Shown: positions 37,701 to 44,884 of the stretch, piece by piece | Layout: the number at the start of each line of letters is the position of its first letter | Numbering within the stretch: the stretch's first letter is position 1 | Source: JAEUMD01 sp044222395 | GTDB taxonomy: Bacteria; Pseudomonadota; Alphaproteobacteria; Rhizobiales; Hyphomicrobiaceae | Direction: 5' to 3' | DNA: 64,000 nt | Assembly: GCA_044222395.1 (NCBI GenBank) | Contig: JBGANK010000011.1 | Location: forward strand, 1 to 64,000 | Position numbers and translations under genes: made by a program | Notes under the pieces: model-generated | The model's database searches: none | Told to the model about the DNA's origin: nothing | Seen by the model: only the letters and a program-made list of their open reading frames with translations

Positions 37701-38113
37701 GCGAACAGTGCCGTCACGATCAGATCCCAGCCGCCGCTGCCGCCGGAAGACCGGATACTCATGCCGGTGGCGAAGCTCTCGCCGATCAGCCAGGCGACGA
37801 TCAGCATCACGCCCTGGATGCCGAACGTGATCATCAAGGATAGCGTGGGCTCGGCCGTGAAATTGCGCATGCCATCCCAGGTGGTCCACCCGGACGCCAG
37901 CGAAAGCACGATGCCCGTCGCCGCCAGCAGCGCCAGTCGCCAGTTGCTGAAGATCGTCTCCTCGATCGTATTGGCGGCGCGTCTCCAGATGCGGCGAATG
38001 AACATCGCAACGGTGGCCAGGAACGCGATCAGGATCAGCGCACCGATCAACTTGCCCGTGGTTTCAGGGCTGGCATTGGTGAGCGAGTCCCGGATGGACG
38101 TCACGATGTCCAT
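34730..38113 (-). CDS. Large orphan membrane protein with coiled coil and duplicated C-terminal domain
   Basis: 1127 aa, family not recognised. About six membrane segments lie at 22-39, 58-75, 91-111, 131-150, 174-192 and 212-230. Then comes a large region (231-625) with long coiled coils (about 290-470) and four cysteines (C511, C533, C559, C581). A seventh segment (626-648) follows, and a C-terminal part of about 480 residues. Charges predict the 231-625 region is periplasmic, fitting the cysteines, and the tail cytoplasmic. The tail holds two similar modules: about 680-765 (AVLVAMQPITATDGF..RILKVLNAAATIGAVHRD) and about 785-870 (IVLNNMTPINEAHGF..LVRKVLNAGATLQFVQHH). Monocistronic, flanked by repeats on one side and 366 bp of empty DNA on the other. 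Codon usage looks native. Confidence 0.75.
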   Translation of the reverse strand: MDIVTSIRDSLTNASPETTGKLIGALILIAFLATVAMFIRRIWRRAANTIEETIFSNWRLALLAATGIVLSLASGWTTWDGMRNFTAEPTLSLMITFGIQGVMLIVAWLIGESFATGMSIRSSGGSGGWDLIVTALFAILALVAFTFWFGQGSGGSSAAPANWFDSETARTIKNFSLFGAVTALVLAFIIAATKSDVGANYVQSARLIIKNSMLWLMFLACMATSVFFSFDSLFSTIFPAEERKRAADIRAANDVARVVNDVGAFASQRRIEEAQALFTTKAWAAYETELDKVAALAREAPDKIRAQMARELEEQKSRIAKLEEKRATATGGQAGLQSRKQQLTEEISRLQADRPEAAALTQTQQAVVADVEKRLAEQHTKVLAEEKGVEGSGKIGRGQFWRAAKADEEKVEAELQIARERLKGPQSRVEMIDKRVSQIKAELAQIDGDLAKLKGEADTAVQMIDVAKGGQAADNSDRFDPSAGVAALERERQSFRQKPSRATLASIQGQCSALVGAGLKVDSLREAAAAIECSPKEATEAAARVFALNDGLDAFAKNCAGGEKLPTTGGTDALLEFGRRCLQDSGLSSQDATAIGGALSRIDLNRDDKAHRFVVTWNAFQDGNRLAYLALTIAIAIDTLVFMSGLFGANAVRSPLSDVPTLKARSAQQLEAIIENALLPDTFNSADAVLVAMQPITATDGFTQEVILPFDETVNRNRILKVLNAAATIGAVHRDVNRPERYLIRPELFEFLSTVAKRSFESNKDNIRIAELKQVLTVALQPDIGRNAEIVLNNMTPINEAHGFSSQIRLSDVASGELPLVRKVLNAGATLQFVQHHEPKSKDGEKSVGDLYFIHGQLYKTIALLSAAHPRPAPGLPAGAGMRGLSGPAMGPLHGGSLDAAAPQIDHTQRRDVRRMPPVAKAAPRQLTQAPLSQQEREELEALYEDQLLSALGLSSTTVAARLSGEGVQGAAISAWRELQQHAASNWDLSQLIRHHQSQQERDLDDMYQSLKNGAHGDQRKINELDRVDQSIREALPALMLFPETGLLRYLIDELETAAGPDDGQRPEEHVLLEQLRQVSELMGRSDLADADAWVRIRAALSEKARGDTPRIVRIPQRRPNNGSSKS

Positions 38114-38479
38114 GTCTTAAGCCTCATAGCCTCCACGATCGCACCGCAGCGCGGCGACCGATCATCGAACACTCAGTGCGCACGGCCTCCATTACTTCTG
38201 CGTTGGGATAACTCCCGAGCAGAGCGCATGGCCGTCGCCGGGCTCGAATCGCCACACCGTGGCTTCGAGGTAACAAACGAATACGGCGTTCTTACGCCAC
38301 ATTACAGTTGCTGACGCCGAACCAGCGTTACGTTTTGGTCATGCTCGGCGCAGTGCCTCGCGCTAACTTAGTTGGAATTTCGAGCGTTGCACGGGGGCCG
38401 CTGCAATTTTTTTGCGGACGCGGACGCCGGCCTGGGAAGGAGCCCGGCGGATGAAGCCTCCGAGGGGCGTCGCGACGGC
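38114..38479. other. Intergenic region, nothing identified
   Basis: 366 bp between the thiolase stop and the start of the 1127-aa gene, both on the minus strand. It should hold the promoter of the large gene. No repeat or RNA gene was recognised. Confidence 0.35.
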
Positions 38480-39640
38480 TCAGGCGCGTTCGAACAGCGC
38501 ACTTACACCCAGGCCGCCGATCGCGCCCTGGGCGGCAAGTCCGTAGCGCGGCACGGATTGCCCGGCTTGGCGCACCATCGTCGTGAACAGCCGTACCACC
38601 AGCACAGCGCCCGATGCGCCGAACGGGTGGCCGCGCACCACCGCACCGCCGCCAGGGTTGATTTGTCCCGGTGCGAAATTGAGTGTCTTGGCAAAGGCGA
38701 TCGCCTGAGCCGCCGAACTTTCCGACAATTCGACAACACCAATGCTGCCGACATCGAAACCGTTGAGTCGGCTATAGAGCTTGCGTGTCGCCTCGATGGG
38801 CGCTTCGGCTTCCGCACCGGGCTGCACGCCCACGCCCGCACTTCTGACAAGCGTCAGCGCTGGCGGCTTTCCCAGCCGCTCCCAGACCTTTTCGGAAACG
38901 ATCACCACCACCGCCGCGCCGTCGTGCATGGCGCTCGTATTCGCCGCCGTCAGCGATCCGCCCTCGGGCAGGAACGGGACCGCATCGGCCATGTCATCGG
39001 CGTCCGGCGTGGAGGCACTTTGATCACGGGCCTCTTCGGCGTTGCTGCGCAGGGCGACGATCTCGCCAACGAAACGGCGCGCCTCGCGTGCGGCCTCCGC
39101 GTTCTTGAACGAGGTGAGCGCCCATTGGTCCTGTTGCTTGCGTGTGATGCCCAGTTCCTTGGCGAGAACCTCGGACGCCTCGAACGGCTGCGGCTCGTCG
39201 GGCGTGTCCGTCATGGTCGGCTCGAAGCGCATGAAATGTGGAGTTTGATACAGCGAGCGCGGCCGCATGATCCGCCACGGCGCCGTCGAAAGGCTTTCCG
39301 CACCGCCGGCTACGACGACATCGGCGTCGCCAAGCCCAACCGCACGGATGCCGGCCAGGATCGCCTCGAGCCCCGAACCACACTGCTGGTCGATGGATGT
39401 CGCCGAAACGCTCTCGGCAAGTCCCGCTGCAAGCGCAATGAGCCGGGCGGGATTGCCGCCCTCGGTCGCATTGCCGATGATGATCTGATCGACTTCGCCG
39501 GCATTGATCCCGGCGTCGGTAATCGCCGCCTGCACGACCGGAGCTGTGAGCGCGTCGATGCGCCGACCCCGGTGCAGGCCGCCCACGCGCCCGATCGCGC
39601 TGCGCCGGGCGGAAATGATATAGGCTCGGTGAGAAGGCAT
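38480..39640 (-). CDS. Thiolase family protein lacking canonical C-terminal catalytic residues
   Basis: 386-aa thiolase-fold protein. The acylated Cys is present (SIDQQCGSGLEAI) and the HP motif is GAVVRGHPFGASGAVL. But the NEAFA motif reads SESSA (VVELSESSAAQAIAF), and the C-terminal C.GGGmG motif reads GAIGGLG, so the second catalytic Cys is missing. The standard PhaA at 53580 has all of these. It may work as a degradative or synthetic variant, or as a non-catalytic relative. The ATG at 39640 (MPSHRAYIISARRSAIG) matches the thiolase N-terminus better than 39652. Single gene; no fatty-acid oxidation partner adjoins it. Confidence 0.82.
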   Translation of the reverse strand: MPSHRAYIISARRSAIGRVGGLHRGRRIDALTAPVVQAAITDAGINAGEVDQIIIGNATEGGNPARLIALAAGLAESVSATSIDQQCGSGLEAILAGIRAVGLGDADVVVAGGAESLSTAPWRIMRPRSLYQTPHFMRFEPTMTDTPDEPQPFEASEVLAKELGITRKQQDQWALTSFKNAEAAREARRFVGEIVALRSNAEEARDQSASTPDADDMADAVPFLPEGGSLTAANTSAMHDGAAVVVIVSEKVWERLGKPPALTLVRSAGVGVQPGAEAEAPIEATRKLYSRLNGFDVGSIGVVELSESSAAQAIAFAKTLNFAPGQINPGGGAVVRGHPFGASGAVLVVRLFTTMVRQAGQSVPRYGLAAQGAIGGLGVSALFERA

Positions 39641-40128
39641 CAGGTCCCGCAACTCCTAACTATGCAAACTTGGCGTACCATGCCCTTGCAGCACTGAGGA
39701 CGCGCAAACTGCGCCCACGCCGTCCCTCGCTCCGACCGAACCTCCAGCACTGCACCCACGCGCGGTCTGCAACGGTGAGCCGCGTGCGGCTGTCATTGCA
39801 GCGGATGCCTCTGGCCGCGATCTCGGGGGGATGTAGTCTCGCCACGCCGCCCAGCGCAGGACGCCCGCCCTCCGTCAGCGCTACCCACAGGCACTGCACC
39901 CCGCTCAGGCGCACGTGAGCCCCATCACTTTGCCTCCCGATTGTGGCAAACACGCGAGATCGATGTGAAAATGCCGCTGCTGAACGGCCCGGGCACGGGC
40001 GGCTCGTGCCCGGCATGGTGACCATGCCAAACACAGCTTTCTTTTTTTCGACCGTTCAGCTGATATAACCCTCCGGCAATCGATACCGCGTTGCCGGCGA
40101 CGAACGAAAGAGACAAGTCCCTGACCGG
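39641..40128. other. Divergent spacer between thiolase and zur
   Basis: 488 bp carrying the divergent promoters of the thiolase gene and zur-znuCB. An AT-rich stretch CAGCTGATATAACCC near 40058-40072 might be part of a Zur site, but no full palindrome was seen. Short open frames here lack support. Confidence 0.35.
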
Positions 40129-40647
40129 ATGAGCAGATCCTCAACGAAGCCCGCTTTGCACGCCCGCCCTGGCGTATCTCCCGCCCGCTTGGCGGAGGCC
40201 GTCGAGCGCGCTCGCAGCATCTTTTCGGAGCGCAATTTGCGCTTCACCGACCTGCGCGAGCAGGTGTTCGCCGAGATCGCCGCTACCAACGGCGCCATTG
40301 GCGCCTATGACATTCTCGATCGGCTGTCAGTGAAGGGGACGCGGCTCGCGCCCATCTCCGTCTATCGCTCGATCGATGCGCTGCTTGACGCGGGCGTCAT
40401 CCACCGGCTGGAAAGCAAGAATGCCTATTTCGCCTGCCGCCGCCACGAGCACGGCAAGCAGGGCCGGCCGATCTTCCTGGCCTGCGAACGTTGCGGCAGC
40501 GTCACCGAGGCCGAGGCGCAGTCGGTATTCGACCGCATCAACGACGTCGCTCGTGGTCAGGGTTTCGAAGCCAAGGTCAAATTCGTCGAGGTTTCCGGCG
40601 TGTGCGAGCGCTGCGCCAGCAAGTCGCTGCGAACGGGAGATGCCTAG
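40129..40647 (+). CDS. zur: Fur family zinc uptake regulator Zur
   Basis: 172-aa Fur-family repressor. The winged-helix N-domain (RNLRFTDLREQVFAEIAATNGAIGAYDILDRL, ISVYRSIDALLDAGVIHRLESKNAYFAC) is followed by the metal-binding domain with two CxxC pairs (LACERCGSV and GVCERCASK) for structural zinc. Coupling to znuC and znuB points to zinc rather than iron. Zinc-loaded Zur would repress this operon. Confidence 0.9.
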   Translation: MSRSSTKPALHARPGVSPARLAEAVERARSIFSERNLRFTDLREQVFAEIAATNGAIGAYDILDRLSVKGTRLAPISVYRSIDALLDAGVIHRLESKNAYFACRRHEHGKQGRPIFLACERCGSVTEAEAQSVFDRINDVARGQGFEAKVKFVEVSGVCERCASKSLRTGDA

Positions 40648-40648
40648 C

Positions 40649-41638
40649 ATGGACAGGGCTCGAGCAGCGGGCGTGCCGCGTGCGGCAGAGCCCGGCGCCA
40701 CGCGCACGCATGCTGCAAAGCCCCATGCAGGCTCGGCGCTGGCAGGCTCGGTGCACGCGCATACCCACGCTCCCGGCGACGCATGCTGCGGTCATTCCCA
40801 TGCGACCGCAGGGGCGCCGGACCCGACCGCCCTCGTTTCCGCGCGCGGCCTGCGTCTCGTTCGTAGCGGACGCACCATCGTCGATGCCGTCGACATCGAC
40901 TTGCAACCGGCCGAGATCGTGACGCTGATCGGCCCCAACGGCGCCGGCAAGACCTCGCTGGTGCGCTTGCTGCTGGGCCTGGAGAAGCCCGATGCCGGCG
41001 TCATCAAGCCGCGCGCCGATCTGCGCATCGGCTACGTTCCGCAACGCTTCGAGATCGACCGCGCCCTGCCGATGACCGTATCGCGGTTCCTCTCGCTTGG
41101 TCTCGAAGTCGCGCGTGCTGACATCGAGGCGGCCCTGGCCGGCGTCGGCGCCTCGCAGGTGATCGATCAACAGTTGGCCAAGCTGTCCGGCGGCGAAGGC
41201 CAGCGCGTCGTGCTGGCGCGCGCACTGCTGCGCCGTCCCAACCTGCTCGTTCTCGACGAGCCGTTGCGTGGCGTCGACGCGACCGGCGAGGCCGAGCTTT
41301 ACACGCTGATCGGCCGGCTCAGGACCGAGCGCGGCTTTGGCGTGCTGCTCGTCAGTCACGATCTGCATGTCGTCATGGCCGCCAGCGATCGCGTGCTCTG
41401 TCTCAACCGCCACGTCTGCTGCTCGGGTGTGCCGATGGCGGTCGCCAAACACCCCGAATACGTGCGGCTGTTCGGTGCCGAGGTTGCGCGCGCCTTCGCC
41501 ATCTACGAGCATCACCACGACCACGCCCACGATCTGGCTGGCCGCCCGCTGCCCGAAGCGAACGATCACGGCGATGCCGCCGCGGCCGACGCCGCTGATC
41601 ACGATCCCGCCACACGCACCGGCGGACAAGGAGATTGA
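40649..41638 (+). CDS. znuC: Zinc ABC transporter ATPase ZnuC with His-rich ends
   Basis: 329-aa ABC ATPase. Walker A LIGPNGAGKTSLV, Q-loop GYVPQRFEID, signature KLSGGEGQRVVLARALL, Walker B LLVLDEPLRGVDA, H-loop LLVSHDLHVVM. It is about 70 residues longer than usual because of His/Cys-rich ends that may bind zinc: HAHTHAPGDACCGHSHA near the N-terminus and HHHDHAHD..NDHGDAAAADAADHD at the C-terminus. The ATG at 40649 has GGGAG 9 bases upstream; an ATG at 40640 is an alternative. One base separates it from zur. Confidence 0.92.
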   Translation: MDRARAAGVPRAAEPGATRTHAAKPHAGSALAGSVHAHTHAPGDACCGHSHATAGAPDPTALVSARGLRLVRSGRTIVDAVDIDLQPAEIVTLIGPNGAGKTSLVRLLLGLEKPDAGVIKPRADLRIGYVPQRFEIDRALPMTVSRFLSLGLEVARADIEAALAGVGASQVIDQQLAKLSGGEGQRVVLARALLRRPNLLVLDEPLRGVDATGEAELYTLIGRLRTERGFGVLLVSHDLHVVMAASDRVLCLNRHVCCSGVPMAVAKHPEYVRLFGAEVARAFAIYEHHHDHAHDLAGRPLPEANDHGDAAAADAADHDPATRTGGQGD

Positions 41639-41639
41639 C

Positions 41640-42440
41640 GTGCTCGAGCCGTTCTTCTTGCGCGCCTTGGCGGCGGCCCTTGGTCTGGCGATCATCGCCG
41701 CACCCTTGGGCACGCTGGTGGTCTGGCAGCGCATGGCCTACTTCGGCGAGACCATTGCCCAGGCCAGTCTGCTCGGCGTGGCGCTTTCCATGGCCGTCGG
41801 CTCCAGCCTCACGTTGTCGGTGTTGATCGTTGCCATCCTCACCGCGCTGCTCATCCTCGTGCTGTCGCGCCAGCGCGTGCTGCCGCTCGATTCGGTGCTT
41901 GGACTGATGCATCACGGTGTGCTTGCCGCCGGCGTTATCGCCACAGCGGCATTGCGCGGGCCATCGGTAGACCTGTTGGGCTTCCTGTTCGGCGACATCT
42001 TCGCTGTGACCGCGAATGATCTCATCTGGATCTATGCTGGCGGCGCCGTCGTCCTGGCCGGCCTTTACTTCATATGGCAGCCGCTCTTGCGACTGGCGGT
42101 TCACGAGGAACTGGCGATAGCCGAGGGAGTACCCGGCCACTACGTAAAGACGGCCTTCATGCTGCTGCTGGCCATCACCATCGCCATCGCCATCAAGATC
42201 CTCGGCATTCTGCTCGTCATCGCCTTTCTGATCGTGCCGGCCGCCGCCGCACGTCCTTTCGCCCGAACGCCCGAGCAGATGGTGCTCGTGGCCGCTGCCG
42301 TCGCGGCATTGGGCGTCGTGGTGGGGCTGGCGATCTCCGCACGAAGCGATGCTCCGGGCGGCCCGGCCATCGTTCTCGTCTTGGCGGTCATGGCATTGGC
42401 CTCGCTGCTGCGCGCGTCCGTCGCGGGCCGCAGCGCATGA
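41640..42440 (+). CDS. znuB: Zinc ABC transporter permease ZnuB
   Basis: 266-aa ABC-3 family permease with about 8 membrane segments: LGTLVVWQRMAYFGETIAQASLLGVAL, VLGLMHHGVLAAGVIATAAL, LLGFLFGDIFAVTANDL and KILGILLVIAFLIVPAAAA are typical. A GTG start at 41640, two bases after the znuC stop, has AGGAG upstream; no in-frame ATG is near. The binding protein ZnuA is not encoded beside it. Confidence 0.9.
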   Translation: MLEPFFLRALAAALGLAIIAAPLGTLVVWQRMAYFGETIAQASLLGVALSMAVGSSLTLSVLIVAILTALLILVLSRQRVLPLDSVLGLMHHGVLAAGVIATAALRGPSVDLLGFLFGDIFAVTANDLIWIYAGGAVVLAGLYFIWQPLLRLAVHEELAIAEGVPGHYVKTAFMLLLAITIAIAIKILGILLVIAFLIVPAAAARPFARTPEQMVLVAAAVAALGVVVGLAISARSDAPGGPAIVLVLAVMALASLLRASVAGRSA

Positions 42441-42531
42441 TGATACCGCGCGAGTGGCGCCGGTCGGGCGTCTGCGCTAAGCAGGAGCCGACCCTTGCCG
42501 GCACTCAGGCTGCAAAAGCGACATTGATCCC

Positions 42532-43806
42532 ATGACACGGCCGCCTCCATCCAGTCGCGATCATCTTCGCCGCCGCTCCATACCCGTGGATGTCGGCGGC
42601 GTGATCATGGGCGGTGATCACCCTGTCGTCGTGCAGTCGATGACCAACACCGATACTGCCGACGTGGAGGCGACGGTGGCGCAGGTGGCAGCACTCGCCC
42701 GAGCCGGCTCCGAGCTCGTCCGCATCACCGTTGATCGCGACGAGGCGGCCAAGGCCGTACCTCACATCGTCGAGAAGCTGCGTGCCCGCAATGTCAACGT
42801 GCCACTCGTTGGCGACTTCCACTACATCGGCCACAAGCTGCTCGCCGAGAACCCGGCCACCGCGGAAGCCCTCGACAAGTACCGCATCAATCCCGGCAAC
42901 GTCGGCTTCAAGGCCAAGAAGGATCGCCAGTTCGGCGACATCATCGAGCTTGCTCTCAAGTACGGCAAGCCGGTGCGTATCGGCGTCAACTGGGGCTCGC
43001 TCGATCAGGAGCTTCTGACGCATCTCATGGACGAGAACGCCAAGTCGTCGGAACCCAAGGACGCGCGCGAGGTGATGCACGAGGCGATCATGCAGTCGGC
43101 CCTGATATCGGCAGATCGGGCGCGCGAGATCGGCCTCGGCGCCGACCGCATCGTTATTTCCGCAAAAGTATCGGCGGTGCAGGACCTGATCAGCGTCTAC
43201 GCCATGCTGGCGGATCGTTGCGACTATGCCTTGCACCTGGGTCTTACCGAAGCGGGCATGGGATCGAAGGGCATTGTCGCCTCGACCGCGGCCATGTCCG
43301 TACTGCTGCAGCAGGGCATTGGCGACACCATCCGCGTTTCGCTGACACCCGAGCCCGGCGGCGATCGCACGCTCGAGGTGAAGGTCGCGCAGGAAATCCT
43401 GCAGACGATGGGCCTGCGCTCGTTCGTGCCGATCGTGGCCGCGTGTCCGGGCTGCGGCCGCACCACGTCGACCGTATTCCAGGAGCTGGCGCGCGACGTC
43501 GAATTGATGATCCGCGAGCGCATGCCGGAGTGGCGCCGGAATTATCCGGGCGTCGAGACGCTCAATCTCGCAGTGATGGGCTGCATTGTGAACGGCCCGG
43601 GTGAATCCAAGCACGCCGACATCGGCATCTCTCTGCCTGGCACAGGCGAGCAGCCGGCAGCCCCCGTTTTTATCGATGGCAAGAAGGCGATGACGTTGCG
43701 CGGACCGCACATCGCCGAGGAATTCAAAGCGGTGGTGGAAAATTACATCGCGCGTCGTTTTGGCGCGCATGAAATTGAACGCGATAATACGGACATTTTG
43801 GAATAG
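42532..43806 (+). CDS. ispG: (E)-4-hydroxy-3-methylbut-2-enyl-diphosphate synthase
   Basis: IspG/GcpE, the [4Fe-4S] enzyme of the MEP isoprenoid pathway converting MEcPP to HMBPP. The 424-aa protein has PVVVQSMTNTDTADVEAT, VPLVGDFHYIGHKLL, KYRINPGNVG, VNWGSLDQELL, LHLGLTEAG, and cluster Cys in AACPGCGRT and NLAVMGCIVNGPGE. It is 91 bp downstream of znuB and may or may not share its transcript. Confidence 0.98.
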   Translation: MTRPPPSSRDHLRRRSIPVDVGGVIMGGDHPVVVQSMTNTDTADVEATVAQVAALARAGSELVRITVDRDEAAKAVPHIVEKLRARNVNVPLVGDFHYIGHKLLAENPATAEALDKYRINPGNVGFKAKKDRQFGDIIELALKYGKPVRIGVNWGSLDQELLTHLMDENAKSSEPKDAREVMHEAIMQSALISADRAREIGLGADRIVISAKVSAVQDLISVYAMLADRCDYALHLGLTEAGMGSKGIVASTAAMSVLLQQGIGDTIRVSLTPEPGGDRTLEVKVAQEILQTMGLRSFVPIVAACPGCGRTTSTVFQELARDVELMIRERMPEWRRNYPGVETLNLAVMGCIVNGPGESKHADIGISLPGTGEQPAAPVFIDGKKAMTLRGPHIAEEFKAVVENYIARRFGAHEIERDNTDILE

Positions 43807-43956
43807 CGATTCAGAGCATAACAAAATGCTCGATACGACTGTGTCTGATCAATCAATCTTGCGTCGTGAACGCGTCACAATTAGCTAGTCCTTATCGGTG
43901 CAATGTTGGCGTGTATCACTGCACCTCATCCACTCTTCAGAGGGGGACATTTCAAG

Positions 43957-44670
43957 ATGTCGAAACTTCGCATTGTATCAGGAGCTATCGCGGCGCTTGC
44001 CATTAGCGCCATTTGCGCGCCTGTGTTCGCAGCCGATCTTGGTGGCCGCCCGCGCGCTGAGCCGATCGACAATTCGCCGCCGGTTCGCCTTTATCCATGG
44101 CGCGGCTTCTACGTCGGCATCAATGGTGGCTATGCGTGGGGCGATACGGGCCAAACCATCATAAGCGATGGTGTAAACTCCGCAAACCTCGGTGCCATTG
44201 ACCCGAGTGGGTTCCTTGGTGGTGGCCAGGTTGGCTACAACGCCCAGTTCGGCAATTTCGTGATCGGTGTCGAGGCTGACATCCAGGCCGGCAATGTCGA
44301 CGGCTCACTGCACCTTACCGATGGCAACAACACCTACACCGTTTCGAACGAACTCAACTGGATGGCGACTGTGCGTGGCCGCTTGGGCGTCACCATGGAT
44401 CGCGTGTTGGTCTACGGTACAGGTGGTGTGGCTTGGGCTGATATGGACATTGGACTTGCCATGAACAATGTGTCGAGAAGCTGGAGCGATACCGGCACAG
44501 GTTACGTCGTGGGTGGCGGCGTCGAATGGATGCTGCAGCCGAATTGGACGATCAAGGGCGAATATCTCTATGCCGATTTCGGCGAGGCGAAGCTGACCGG
44601 CGGCAACAACACCATCACCAACGACCAGACCTTCCACATCCTGCGCGCGGGTCTGAACTACAAGTTCTGA
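43957..44670 (+). CDS. Outer membrane beta-barrel protein (Omp25/31-like)
   Basis: 237-aa protein with a Sec signal peptide (MSKLRIVSGAIAALAISAICAPVFA, residues 1-25) and an eight-stranded barrel pattern: WRGFYVGINGGYAWG at the start, GGGQVGYNAQFGNFVIGVEADIQAG, WMATVRGRLGVTMDRVLVYGTGGVAWAD, WTIKGEYLYADFGEA and a terminal Phe (RAGLNYKF). It resembles the Hyphomicrobiales Omp25/31 family. AGGGGG precedes the ATG at 43957. A stem-loop follows at 44720. Confidence 0.93.
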   Translation: MSKLRIVSGAIAALAISAICAPVFAADLGGRPRAEPIDNSPPVRLYPWRGFYVGINGGYAWGDTGQTIISDGVNSANLGAIDPSGFLGGGQVGYNAQFGNFVIGVEADIQAGNVDGSLHLTDGNNTYTVSNELNWMATVRGRLGVTMDRVLVYGTGGVAWADMDIGLAMNNVSRSWSDTGTGYVVGGGVEWMLQPNWTIKGEYLYADFGEAKLTGGNNTITNDQTFHILRAGLNYKF

Positions 44671-44719
44671 TCGCACGCAACGCCTGCAGCGCTCATCGAG
44701 CGCAACTGACGGAAATTCG

Positions 44720-44753
44720 AATGCGCCCGTGGCCACGCCGCCGCGGGCGCATT
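44720..44753 (+). terminator. Stem-loop after the outer membrane protein gene
   Basis: Perfect 10-bp inverted repeat AATGCGCCCG (44720-44729) / CGGGCGCATT (44744-44753), 50 bases after the stop, followed by TGCGTTGTG. Probably the intrinsic terminator of the porin-like gene. Confidence 0.65.
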
Positions 44754-44884
44754 GCGTTGTGTGAGGGTGCAGGGCCCAGGCGGCGACAGCCGTGTTTGCC
44801 TTTTTCCGCCAATCCCGCTTCACACGTGAGCGAACCCCACTATGCTACCCGCCCAATCCGCAGCATGAGCAAAGGTCTTCACAA

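Noticed and set aside
38200..38300. Short stretch with tRNA-like GCTCGAATCGCC
   Set aside because: No cloverleaf with acceptor and anticodon arms could be built around it.
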